From Pseudorasbora parva (Eukaryota; Chordata; Actinopteri; Cypriniformes; Gobionidae): DNA of 64,000 nt. The position numbers and the translations under genes are program-made. The notes beneath the pieces were generated by a model that worked only from the letters and a program-made list of their open reading frames with translations, made no database searches and was not told the origin of the DNA. This document shows positions 37,501-49,797 of the stretch, in pieces. Position 1 is the first letter of the stretch, and the number at the start of each line of letters is the position of its first letter. The stretch is taken from contig NC_090186.1 of NCBI RefSeq assembly GCF_024679245.1, positions 34,794,946-34,858,945 of the forward strand, read 5' to 3'.

Positions 37501-40500
37501 CATGTGTCTTTTTAATATTAGTCGCATACCGCAGCTCGCCTGATTTGTTCATACTGTTATATTGGTCCAAGTAGGAACGTTTACGATCGTTGGATGCCTG
37601 TCAGAAATGGTTTAGTGCAAAGATCAGATTTAATGCTGGGAATCAGTATAAGGGAAATTTCTAGAGCGCTTTAATAGTAAAAAAAAACAACAACTGACAA
37701 CCAAGAGCTAATACTCTTTCTAAACAATGAAATTCAATTAATTCAAGCCACAGCATGATAATGTTGTGCTAAGAAGGCCAAGAGCAATTTGGGACATCAT
37801 TTTAGGACGGTACGCCTCTCATAGGCATTCTAGACCTCATTTAAATCACGCCTAAGTCAAATGTTGCTTAAACGTGGAAAATTCTTGATGGAATAACTGA
37901 TGATTAGAACTGATATGTCACGTTCTGTAAACAATGTGCACAGACTCTATAGACCAGACAGGGAATCTTTACTGTCCTAGTGCAAGCGCTTGTCATTAAA
38001 ACCAGATGTGATTATGGGTCGAAGAGGGAATAACCCTTTTGTGCATAAGTTCACAATATGCTTTTGTTGTTTGTTTTCGTACTAAAACCGCAAATGTACA
38101 CACAACATGTCGCATGTTTATTCTAGGATACCCTTATTTTTCTGCAATGCTTCATAAGCCAAGGAGAATTGGGTGTGTTTATAGAGTTTAATCTCTCTGG
38201 ATCTTTGTAGAACAGCTGCTTCGTGCTGATCAAGAGGAGCGTGCTTAAATGATGGATTTAATTAAGGAATATTTCCCCCAAAAAACATTCTTATGTACTC
38301 CCTGTCATGTCATTCCAAACCTATATTGCTTTTTTCTTCCTTCCATGAAACGCAAAATGATGGAAATGCTGGGAAGAATGAACAAGCCGGGTTCTTTTCC
38401 ATACATAGTCACTTCACAACAGTGTGCTTTTTATTTCATCTTATTTCGTCTTATTTTTGTTTTGAGGGGGGACTTTTTCCCCCTCAGAATTGTAATTGCG
38501 AGTAATAAAGTCAAATTTGCGTGATATTCGGAATTCTGACTTCCTTTCTCAGCATTGTGAGATATAAACTCGCAATTGTGAGTTATAAAGTTCAATACTG
38601 AGTAAATAAAGACTGCGAGTTTGTATCTCACAATTCTGACTTTATAACTCACAGTTGCGTTATGGGAACTTGCAATTTTGAGGAAAAAAAGGTCAGAATT
38701 GCATGATAAAAAAGCTATTTAAATTTAAATATTGCAAGATATAAATTATAACTGGCAATTGCAAGTTTATGTAACGCAATTATGAGAGAGTCAGAATTGA
38801 GAGAAAACAAGTCAGAATTACGAGAACTCGCAATTGCAAGAAAGTCATAATTATGAGTTAAAAAGTTTGAATTACCTTTTTTTATATAATGTGGCAGAAA
38901 CAAGCTTCCATTGTTTTTTTTAATTTTGTTTTATTTTACTTTTTTTCTTCTTTATTTTGAAAAAGAACAGCTTGGACTTTCTGCCTTGCATCACATTTTG
39001 CTTTTTCATGAAAGAAAGAAAATAATACAGGTATTTGGCATGACAAAGAGGTGAGTAAATGCTGACAGGATTTTCATTTTTGGGTGAGCCGTTAATTGAC
39101 TCTTGGCAGATACATGCGGCACACCTGAGGTACAAAGACAGCAGGTAAACTGCCAGGAGAGCGAGAGAAATGGGACACTTCGGGATTAAATCTTTCACAA
39201 AATGTGACGCTGCTGAAAGGGCTATTTTTAATCTCCCGGGTCTTTTTTAGCCTCAGATCTGTGTATCGTATCGGACACTCCATCTTTTGGCATCTTTCCT
39301 TAGCGGCCTTCTTCTAAAGGGACATTTTGAGATCAAAGCTCTTCTTTTCTCCCTTATAATCTGGCATTCTTTCATTGACCTTCACTTCATCAGCAGTCAC
39401 TTCACAACACTGCTAAAATCCCATCATATCAGCAGCTTTTTTGTTTGTTTAGTTAGTTTTGCCCTGTCATGAATAAGATTGTAACTGTATTTCTAAAGTG
39501 TTGATGAAAAAGACCAAACTTTAGGACATAAATAGCTTACACTTTGCTGTAACATATTACTTTCCTTCAAGGGTTAGTTCACTAAAAAATGAAAATTCTG
39601 TCATTAAGTTCTTACCCTCATGTCGTTTGACACCTGTAAAATCTTTGTTCTTCATCTTCGGAAAACACAAATGAAGATATTTTTGTTGAAATCCGATGGC
39701 TCAGAAAGGCCTTCATTGACACCAATGTCATTTCCTCTCTCAAGACCCATAAAAGGCACTAAAGACGTTGTTAACAAGTCCATCTCACTACATTGGCTCT
39801 ACAATCATTTTATAAAGCGATGAGAATTGATTTTGTGTACACAAAAAAACTAAATTACGACTTTACTCGACAGGTTCTTGTCTTCCTTCTGGGCATCTGA
39901 CGTGAACTCACAAAGCACCACGATGCATGTGTGAGAATGTGACGTTCAGCCCTTAATTTTGCTGCTTCGATTAGGCACATTTATATGCACTACTGCACTT
40001 ATTCGTTTGTCATGGTTTGGGCATCGAGGAAATGCACACTCAAGCACCATTTTGAGCACCACGCCAAAACCTAAAGCAATTCAACGGCTTAGATACAGCA
40101 CTTCTTCCTCTGCTTGTAACCAAAGTTCTTCGCTTCCGCCGGCTACGTCATATTTTCGCACATGCGTTGTGGTGCTTTGTGAGTTCACGTTAGAGGCCCA
40201 GACATAAGACAAGAACTTGTTGAAAAGTTTTCGTTTTTTTTTTTTTTTTTTTTTTTGCTTTCTCGTCGCTTCTTAAAATTATTGTAATTGTTGTTAACGA
40301 CATATTTAGTACCATTTATGGGTCTTGAGAGAGGAAATGACATTGCTGTCAATGAAGGCCTTTCTGAGCCATCGGATTTCAACAAAAATATCTTCATTTG
40401 TGTTCCGAAGATGAACAAAGATCTTAAAGGTGTCGAACAACATGAGCGTAAGTAAGTAATGACAGAATTTTAATTTTTGGATGAACTAACCCTTTAAGTG

Positions 40501-43500
40501 TTATTTTATTTTTCTCTGCAATTGTTTATTTCTGGGTTTTTCTATAATGCAAGATAATAATTAAATGAAACAGGGAAGTTTTCCAATTTGATTAAGCAAT
40601 TTTAAAGGTTTTTTTAGCACGATTTCTTTATAAAATATTAAAGTCACCAACTCACCATGAACAAGTTGAGTAAGATTTTACTTCAGTATTGTGCTTTCAT
40701 TTCCGAGTGAAAGAGAATATTGAAAGAGAAAATAGAGGCCATGGCTTGTTTTTTCTCGCTGGGAATTGATTGCATCAAAAGTATGCGTTCCATTCAGCTC
40801 GCAGCAGATTGATAATTGGGGCAAATTCCAGTCGGAAGTGGTGCCCCCTTCCCGAAGTGCCCGTCTTACCCCCCACCCCCCCACCCCAACATGGTGGCCA
40901 ACACAGGACAAAGATGTCTTCGTCTGAGACAGCAAAGAGTATCACACACAGAACATTTTGTCGGTTTCGGGCTACTGTAGAAACATGGAAGCGCAAAATG
41001 TCGATTTTACTGTAAGGTGACCCGAGGTGTGTGTAGAAATGGCTCATTCTAAGGCAGAGCTACTATTCTGCCGATTTCAGTTCCAGCACTGCTCCAACAC
41101 GCCTGTCTGTAATTATCTGCACCCTGATTACCATAATTAGCTGGTTCAGGTGTGTTTAATTCAGGTTTTTTTAATTCAGGAGCTAAAATCTGCAGGAAGG
41201 TAGCTCTCCAGGACCAGGGTTTGACACCCCTGTTCTAAGGTAATACAAACATAACGTTATACATTATAAATACACTCTTAAAAAAAAAGATACAGTGCTG
41301 TCACTGGGGTGGTACCCTAAGGTACAAAAGTGAAAAGGTACATCTTTGTACCCTTAAATTGTACATATTAGTACATTAAAACATATCAGTACTTTAAGAG
41401 TGCAAATTAGTACCTTAAAGGTACATATTAGTACCTTTTCGGTTTAAAATAGATCCTCTTAAATATTACACACTGCACTTTTAAAGTGTTTGAGAAAATA
41501 AGAGTGTTAATTGCATTGCATTTAAGTTAACCCTAACCCTGTCTTTAACATTCGGGGGACCAATTTTTTTTAAAACATATACAGAACAGTGAAGGAAATT
41601 CTAGGTTTAATTCTAGTTGGGAAATAATCGTTTTAAACTATTTGCCAATAATATTTGCATTAATGTGCATAAGCACTCATACTTTTATTTATTTGCTTTA
41701 AAATATTTTTGTCTATCACACATGAATCACATAAATGCATATTTTCAATTTGAAACATCCGTATTTGAGGAAAAAGTTTGAGTAGTTTACATCGCTGGGA
41801 TGCTAATGTCGGCCGTTGAACATTTCTATCACAAAACAGTTGACATGTATTAAATGTTTTGCTCTTTTACATCTGACCTCACACAACCTTGTTAAACTGA
41901 TGCTTTGTGCTGCAATTCACAATCTGCTCTCTGTGAACAGTACACCTTGCCTACTTTGATTTGATCGGCTATCTCAATCATTTTAACACTGATGACCGAG
42001 CGCAAAGGCAGACCAGCATAAAAAAAATAACATATACAGCGCTGCGGAATGGAGTGCAGCAGAGCAGTGCAAGAATTTCATATACAGGTCCTTCTCAAAA
42101 AACTAGCATATTGTGATAGTTCATTATTTTCCATAATGTAATGATAAAAATTAAACTTTCATATATTTTAGATTCATTGCACACCAACTGAAATATTTCA
42201 GGTCTTTTATTGTTTTAATACTGATGATTTTGGCATACAGCTCATGAAAACCCAAAATTCCTATCTCAAAAAATAGGCGCATTTCATCCGACCAATAAAA
42301 GAAAAGTGTTTTTAATACAAAAAAAGTCAACCTTCAAATAATTATGTTCAGTTATGCACTCAATACTTGGTCGGGAATCCTTTTGCAGAAATGACTGCTT
42401 CAATGCGGCGTGGCATGGAGGCGATCAGCCTGTGGCACTGCTGAGGTGTTATGGAGGCCCAGGATGCGTCGATAGCGGCCGTAAGCTCATCCAGAGTGTT
42501 GGGTCTTGCGTCTCTCAACTTTCTCTTCACAATATCCCACAGATTCTCTATGGGGTTCAGGTCAGGAGAGTTGGCAGGCCAATTGAGCACAGTAATACCA
42601 TGGTCAGTAAACCATTTACCAGTGGTTTTGGCACTGTGAGCAGGTGCCAGGTCGTGCTGAAAAACAAATTTCTTCATCTCCATAAAGCTTTTCAGCAGAC
42701 AGAAGCATGAAGTGCTCCAAAATCTCCTGATAGCTAACTGCATTGACCCTGCCCTTGATAAAACACAGTGGACCAACACCAGCAGCTGACATGGCACCCC
42801 AGACCATCACTGACTGTGGGTACTTGACACTGGACTTCAGGCATTTTGGCATTTCCTTCTCCCCAGTCTTCCTCCAGACTCTGGCACCTTGATTTCCGAA
42901 TGACATGCAAAATTTGCTTTCATCCGAAAAAAGTACTTTGGACCACTGAGCAACAGTCCAGTGCTGCTTTTCTGTAGCCCAAAAGTGGCTTGACCTGGGG
43001 AATGCGGCACCTGTAGCCCATTTCCTGCACACACCTGTGCACGGTGGCTCTGGATGTTTCTACTCCAGACTCAGTCCACTGCTTCCGCAGGTCCCCCAAG
43101 GTCTGGAATCGTTCCTTCTCCACAATCTTCCTCAGGGTCCGGTCACCTCTTCTCGTTGTGCAGCGTTTTTTGCCACACTTTTTTCTTCCCACAGACTTCC
43201 CACTGAGGTGCCTTGATACAGCACTCTGGAAACAGCCTATTCGTTCAGAAATTTCTTTCTGTGTTTTACCCTCTCGCTTGAGGGTGTCAATGATGGCCTT
43301 CTGGACAGAGTCGGGTCGGCAGTCTTACCCATGATTGCGGTTGTGAGTAATGAACCAGGCTGGGAGTTTTTAAAAGCAATCTTTTGCAGGTGTTTAGAGT
43401 TAATTAGTTGATTCAGATGATTAGGTTAATAGCGCATTTAGAGAACCTTTTCATGATATGCTAATTTTTTTTAGATTAAAACAATAAAAGACCTGAAATA

Positions 43501-46500
43501 TTTCAGTTGGAGTGCAATGAATCTAAAATATATGAAAGTTTAATTTTTATCATTACATTATGGAAAATAATGAACTTTATCACAATATGCTAATTTTTTG
43601 AGAAGGACCTGTATTAGGGGTGACAATCTGGCCTTTCTGATTATTTAAAAGGACCTCAATATCTATGATGGTTATGAGGTTGACAATTTTACAGTTTAGT
43701 TTGACATTACAAGTGACATTATAAGTTCCATTCATTTAATTGAATTGTTTAGGGAATTTTTTTTTTTAGCTGTTACCTTAGGGCTATTCTTTAAGAATTG
43801 TTTTTAAGTATATATGTAGACTATGAAAGAGACATATTGTATCCGTTTTGTTGAATGACCACACTAGTAAGTAAATGACCTTTGAGTGGATTGATCCATG
43901 GCATGGTTTGTACAGTTTGTGCGAATAAGATCATTAAAAAAGCAGGTGACGTGTTTGCTGCCTTTGACGCAGTATTGAGATGAACCCATCCTGGGTGGGA
44001 ACCAGGATCTGAGCAGCACACAATGCTTTGCCAAGTTAGATGTGTGGCTTCTGTAGCACAGTTGGTTGTGCCTCTTTTTACTGTGGCCCACTCCGACAGC
44101 TTTGCACACATCTATAAAACAGCAGGATATTCCAGTAGCGTGATTTCGTCCAATAGTGATTTCAGCCTCTTTCTGCAAAACACTCACAGGCCACTTGTCA
44201 AAAGCTGTTCCCATTCCTTGCTTGTTCAAACCCCAGGCATGATGGCGGAAAGAATGATTTTTTCCCTCCTCACCTCTTTCTTTGTTTTTGCTGGACAACC
44301 GTTATGAATTTTCCACCGTTTTCTGTCCCAGGTGTGTCGATGGGGTCTTGTTTGTGGCGGGTTTTGTAGTGACCCAGTTTGACCCAGACTGGTTTGATTT
44401 GTGCGGTGTATTTGATCCCCCAGAAGGGACCAAGGGAATGCAAATGTGTAGAAACCTCAGCTTACACTTCAATAAACTGGGTCTGCTATACATTTATGAA
44501 GTGTTGTTTGCATGTACAATGTCTGCTGGCGTTTCACGAGAAATGAAATAAAAAATGAAGTAGTTATAAAATGTATTAAAATCTACTCAGTTTAATTGTT
44601 TTATGGTTTGCAACTAGCAACGATACAGCCAAAGATCATTTTGCCTTGGAGCCCTAACACATAATGTGTTATACTTCATTAAATACTTTTGTCACTCTCC
44701 AAAAGTAGTTTTTATTACATATTTCTCCTTTTCTTTACTTATTTACTTTAATTTTAATTTACCATGAATGCTGGCACAGGGTTATGGGAAAAGAGCACTA
44801 GTATTTTTCTAGTGTTTTTAGTGTTAGTGTTCATTAAGAAATTATCTGATAAATATCTTATTTTTAACTCTTATCAATCACAAAACATCTGGAAGTGCCA
44901 TGACATTTAAAACATACCAAATTAATTGGTAAGTCAATTTGGAAAAGTAGTGATAATGGGCATCTTTTGAGTCTGTCAGTTAGGGCTGCACGATTAATCG
45001 AATGTGAGATTATGAAAGTGTAAAGGCTATGATTTTAATTAAATAAATGAATGCCCAGCGTGTTAGTGATGAGCGGCTCTATGATCAGTAAATGCTGAAA
45101 GCACTGCAAGTTAAACGTGCTTTTGAAAAAACGAAAAAGACAATGTTTAATAACATTTTAACTCACTTCATATCGTCAGTCGAGTGCGGATGGGGATTCT
45201 CATCACAGAATTAGGCAGACGATTAATAATTTTATAGTCAAGTCAATTTTATTTTTATAGCGCTTTTACAATGGTGATTGTTTCAAAGCAGCTTTACGGT
45301 GTTAAACAGGAAAATATTGCAACAAAATTTGATTCGGCTGTATAGTTGCTCTGAAGAAAACAGTGATGTCATCAGATCATTTCAATTTATCGTATAGCGA
45401 CAATGTGGGCAGATCAGTAATATAGTTAATACAGTTCCTTTATTCATTTATTATTAATTCATTTTATTTGGATATTTAGTTAAAAACTTTGTGTTTTTAG
45501 GGGTGAAATTTTAGTGTCCCCAACTGAGCAAGTCAAGCCAAAGAGACAATTAAAACTAGAAGGCGAGAAAAATAATCCTTGGGAGAAACCAGGCTCAGTC
45601 GGGGTGCAAAGTTCTCCTTTGGGCTATTAACAAAAGCATACCTTAAAGGTCGTAAATCATATTAGATCGGAATATTCGAAAGTTGGAGGTATCACACAAG
45701 AGACGAGTTTATGTAGGATGACTCGTCGAGTAAACAATTATTGAATATGAATATTCCAAGGATCGGCGTCATCACGCCGGAGACGGGTTTATTGAGTATG
45801 ATGTGTCGATGAGGCAAATTCAGAGAAGACACCAGTTGACACCGTCTCAGCAGACACTCCAGAATGAGCTGGTCATGGCCTGGATCCGGCCGACTGCAGT
45901 AAACCTCTGGATAAACAGAGAGACTAACATTAGTGTGGATGCCACTCTTTTTATGATGTAACGAGTACATCAGGTGTTATGGGAAGTCTTCCCGGTTCCG
46001 GCTGACCTAGTTAATGCAGCCTAACAATCAGTCAATTGATTTGAATAATATACGTTTAAAAAAATTTATGTTTATGCCATAGTAAAGAGATTTAAACTGA
46101 CAGAGTGTGTGTCTGCTTCCTGAACAATGCCAGGATGACTGTTCCAGAGCTTAGGTGCTAAATAGAAAAAGGATCAACCGCTGACAGTTGATTTCGATAT
46201 TCTAGGTATTATCAACTGGCCAGAATTTTAAGATTGCAAACGACGTGATGGAGTATAATGTGTTAAGAGCTTGCTCAATTCTAAACCATTTAGTTTTTTG
46301 TAAGTAATAAGAAATATTAAAATATATGCAATGTTTAATAGAGAGCCAGTGCAGTATTCTATTAGCATTGCATTATATACTTTATTATTATGAAAATACC
46401 CAAGAAGGCTTAAAGAACAGGAGCATACCTCCTGACAAAATTAAGAAATTGATATTACAGATTTTTAAAATAATTATAATTTATAATAAATCCTTAGACA

Positions 46501-47277
46501 TTTCTAGTGATTTTTTGTCATATACTGTCTGCATTTTAACAGGTACCCCTGTAATTATTTGTAAAATAAGTTTTCTGTATAATATAAATATTATTATTAT
46601 TATTATTATTATTATTATCATTATTATATTATTATATTTATTCTGAAATACTATTATAAATAATGAAAACATTATTGTAATAGTAATATTTCTTATTTGG
46701 TTATTATTATTATCAATAATAATAATCATAATAATTATTATTAGTCATAATATGTAAGCACACAATTTTACACACACTTTTCATTTGTAAAAAAATAAAT
46801 AAACAAAAATGTAAAATACCAATTTTAACCAGAATAATGGAAAATAAATATTTTCCCCAAATCATGCAGCCCTATGTCAATGCCTTTAGATGTCTGACCA
46901 ATTCTGACAGAATGGGAGAAGAGAGAAGTATGTGGTTTTGGCATCTTGACAGTTTGGATTGAATTGTAAGTGCTCTGAAATCCAGCCTCTGTATCAACTG
47001 TCCACTCTGCTGAGCACAAGGCATGTAATGACTCAAGTCTCTGAAGAGAGTGCAATCTGTGGTTTAGGTTGTGTCCCCTTAAACTGAAGATCATTTTCCC
47101 TTTCTAGGGTGGATGCCCTTTATCCTTCTGTTAGAGAGCAGTTCTCACAATAAAAGTATACTCCAGCTTTATTGCTCCCCACTTGGAATCTATGTAAACC
47201 TTCAAATCCCAAACTTCTTGTTTCTCCAGAGGTATGATCACTATACCTGTTAGTTTAAAGCCAACTACTATGAATAC

Positions 47278-47363
<86 letters not shown>

Positions 47364-49705
47364 GCGCGCGTGCGTGCGTGCGTGCGTGCGCGCGTGCGTG
47401 CGTGCGTGCGCGCGCGCTTGGGTGTATTTTTAATGCAAAGAGTTGTACAATTTCATGCATGAAAATTCAGATTGTTGTTCTCAATAGTATCATTACTGGA
47501 AGGGAAAATGCATTTTATTTCAGCAGAAAGAATCTTATGAAATGTTATTAACTTGGAGAACACATTGTAAATCATTTAAATTATGTCAGTTGACTGTTTG
47601 AATCGGTTAACTCTAAGTAATGTTTGTTTATCTAACTTGTCCTGAGGAAACCAGTGCATCTTGAGAAAGTTTAATCGTTCAGCGCTGCTCAATTTGCCAA
47701 AAAGTGTTGTGGTTTTTGCTTATTTGCTGTTCAGAACAGCATGAACAGAGACCATTGTCTCTTGAGTCTTTTTTTCCAGTGTGGAAGTCTTTATGTATGA
47801 GAGTCGACTTGAGGGATCTAAAGGGTTCACACAAAAGGAAAAAAATTGTCATCAATAACTCGCTCTCATGTCGTTCCAAATCTGTGAGACTTCCGTTCAT
47901 CTTCGAAACACAAGTCCACACAACTACTTGGTTGCTTTAAAAAGTTCATAAATACATTGTAAAACTAATCCATATGAATTGAGCGGCTGAGTACAAATGT
48001 TCTGAAGAGGCTGGATTGCTTTATATTTTGAACAGGTTGAATTTAGGCTTTCATTCACTCAACCATGCTTGCTTGATGCATGAGAACATGTTTCATTGGT
48101 TCAAATGTGCGTAACAGGAGAATGAACCTAATTGGTTCTCGCACGTCAAGCGAATATGCTTGAGCTTCCATTTACTACAACTGATGTGTGAGCTGATATG
48201 TAAATAAAAGCCATTATTCAATCTGCTCATCATATAAATCAATCGTGTCTCCAGAATTTTTTTGGACTGAACCACTCAGCTTTTTGTCCCTCCACTAGTT
48301 TTGGATTAGTGGAGGGACGAAAAGCTCTCAGATTTCAATCAAATATCTTTGCGTTTCAAAGATGAACAAAAGTCTTATGGGTTTGGAACCACATGAGTGT
48401 GATTAATTGCAGAATTTTCCTTTTTGGGTGAACTATCCCTTTAAAGGATTTGGTTGCAGACGACGTTCATATGTCTATTAAATGGTTAAATCACAGTTCA
48501 AATATCTTGGTTGTCTTTGTGGGAAAATGGCTTCGGGATTACAAAAGTAATTGGCCATATCTCGACCAGGCCTGATATCGCTTTCCCTCTCGTTCTGTCC
48601 CTGTCGATGCACTAACCCGGTGGCTGTCTAAACGCATCTTCCTGTCATCTGATTTCACTCCTGTCCTTGGCGTCTGCTAATACCTCTGTCCTTCGGCCAT
48701 GCAAGGTAAAGTGACATGTGACCTGTTTGCTTTCAGTAGCACAGAGCTGCCAGAGTAGCAGCTGCAATGTGGTGCTCACCGACTCCCAGGGCTCTTTTAC
48801 CTCCCCCTGCTACCCCAATGACTACCCACCCAGTCAGGCCTGCAAGTGGACCATACAGGCCCCGGCTGGCTTTATAGTGCAGATCACCTTCCTAGATTTT
48901 GAGCTCGAGGAAGCACACGGCTGCATCTATGACCGCATCGTCATCAGCACTGGCACGAGTGATACCAAATTTTGCGGCTTAACACCCAATGGACTAACTC
49001 TCAACTCCAGTGGCAATGTGATGGAGGTTTCCTTTAACTCAGACTTTAGTGTCCAAAAGAAAGGCTTCCATATCAGTTACAAGCAAGGTATGTTTATTAC
49101 ATAGTGAGCTCTGCACAGCATGGTTATTTTTCTATTGTTTTATTTTTCAAGATATTTAATTGAATATTTAATTAACATTTTATTTCATACTTTATAATTA
49201 AAATACATTTTTGTTAAATCATTTGTATTCATTTATGCTTTGTATCCTGTTTTGGTTTATGGCATGCCATTAATTGTGTTTTGCTACGGTTTTGTGGCTT
49301 CATAAAAATCCAGATAATCGTTCCAGACGAGCGTGACAGCTGGAGCACGGTTTTTTTTAATGCAGTGAATAAACATCAGACTTCATAGACGGCAGCATTA
49401 TCAAGATTACATTGCTTAACTCTACCACTCTTTCATACCACAGCTGCTGCAGCATATTGCTTTGCCTTTCATTCCATCGGTATCATCTCATTGTGTTCTT
49501 ATGACCACAGTCACAAACATTTAATCATAATAAATGATTTATATTCAGCACTTCTCTGTTTTCAGCCTGCAAAATAGTTTTCTTAATCAATATTTTTGTC
49601 TTGTTTTTCAGGGGGGAAAAGAGATTCATTTATTTATTTGATTGTTTAATATAATAAGGCTTGGTTTCAGAAAATATTTATTTTAAATACTTGTCATGCC
49701 TGTTG

Positions 49706-49797
<92 letters not shown>

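Larger units (their letters stand above)
44981..46874. mobile_element. hAT-like element with nested repeat
   Basis: The left end TAGGGCTGCACGATTAATCG and the right end AATCATGCAGCCCTA are inverted copies of a terminus common in fish hAT elements. The flanks CTGTCAGT and TGTCAATG are similar but not a clean 8-bp duplication. A separate repeat (about 45235-46480) is inserted inside. No transposase. Confidence 0.55.

Noticed and set aside
42354..42710. Open frames on the + strand opposite the Tc1 transposase
   Set aside because: Antisense shadows of the minus-strand transposase relic; the same applies at 52,401-53,099.
44049..44240. tRNA-like A box (TAGCACAGTTGG) and B-box-like GTTCAAACCCC
   Set aside because: They are about 175 bases apart, too far for a tRNA or a tRNA-derived SINE head, and no cloverleaf is evident.
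47131..47551. Cys-Val and Arg-Ala/Thr-His repeat proteins on both strands
   Set aside because: Translation of the TG/CG repeat tract; both strands open only because the repeat lacks stops.
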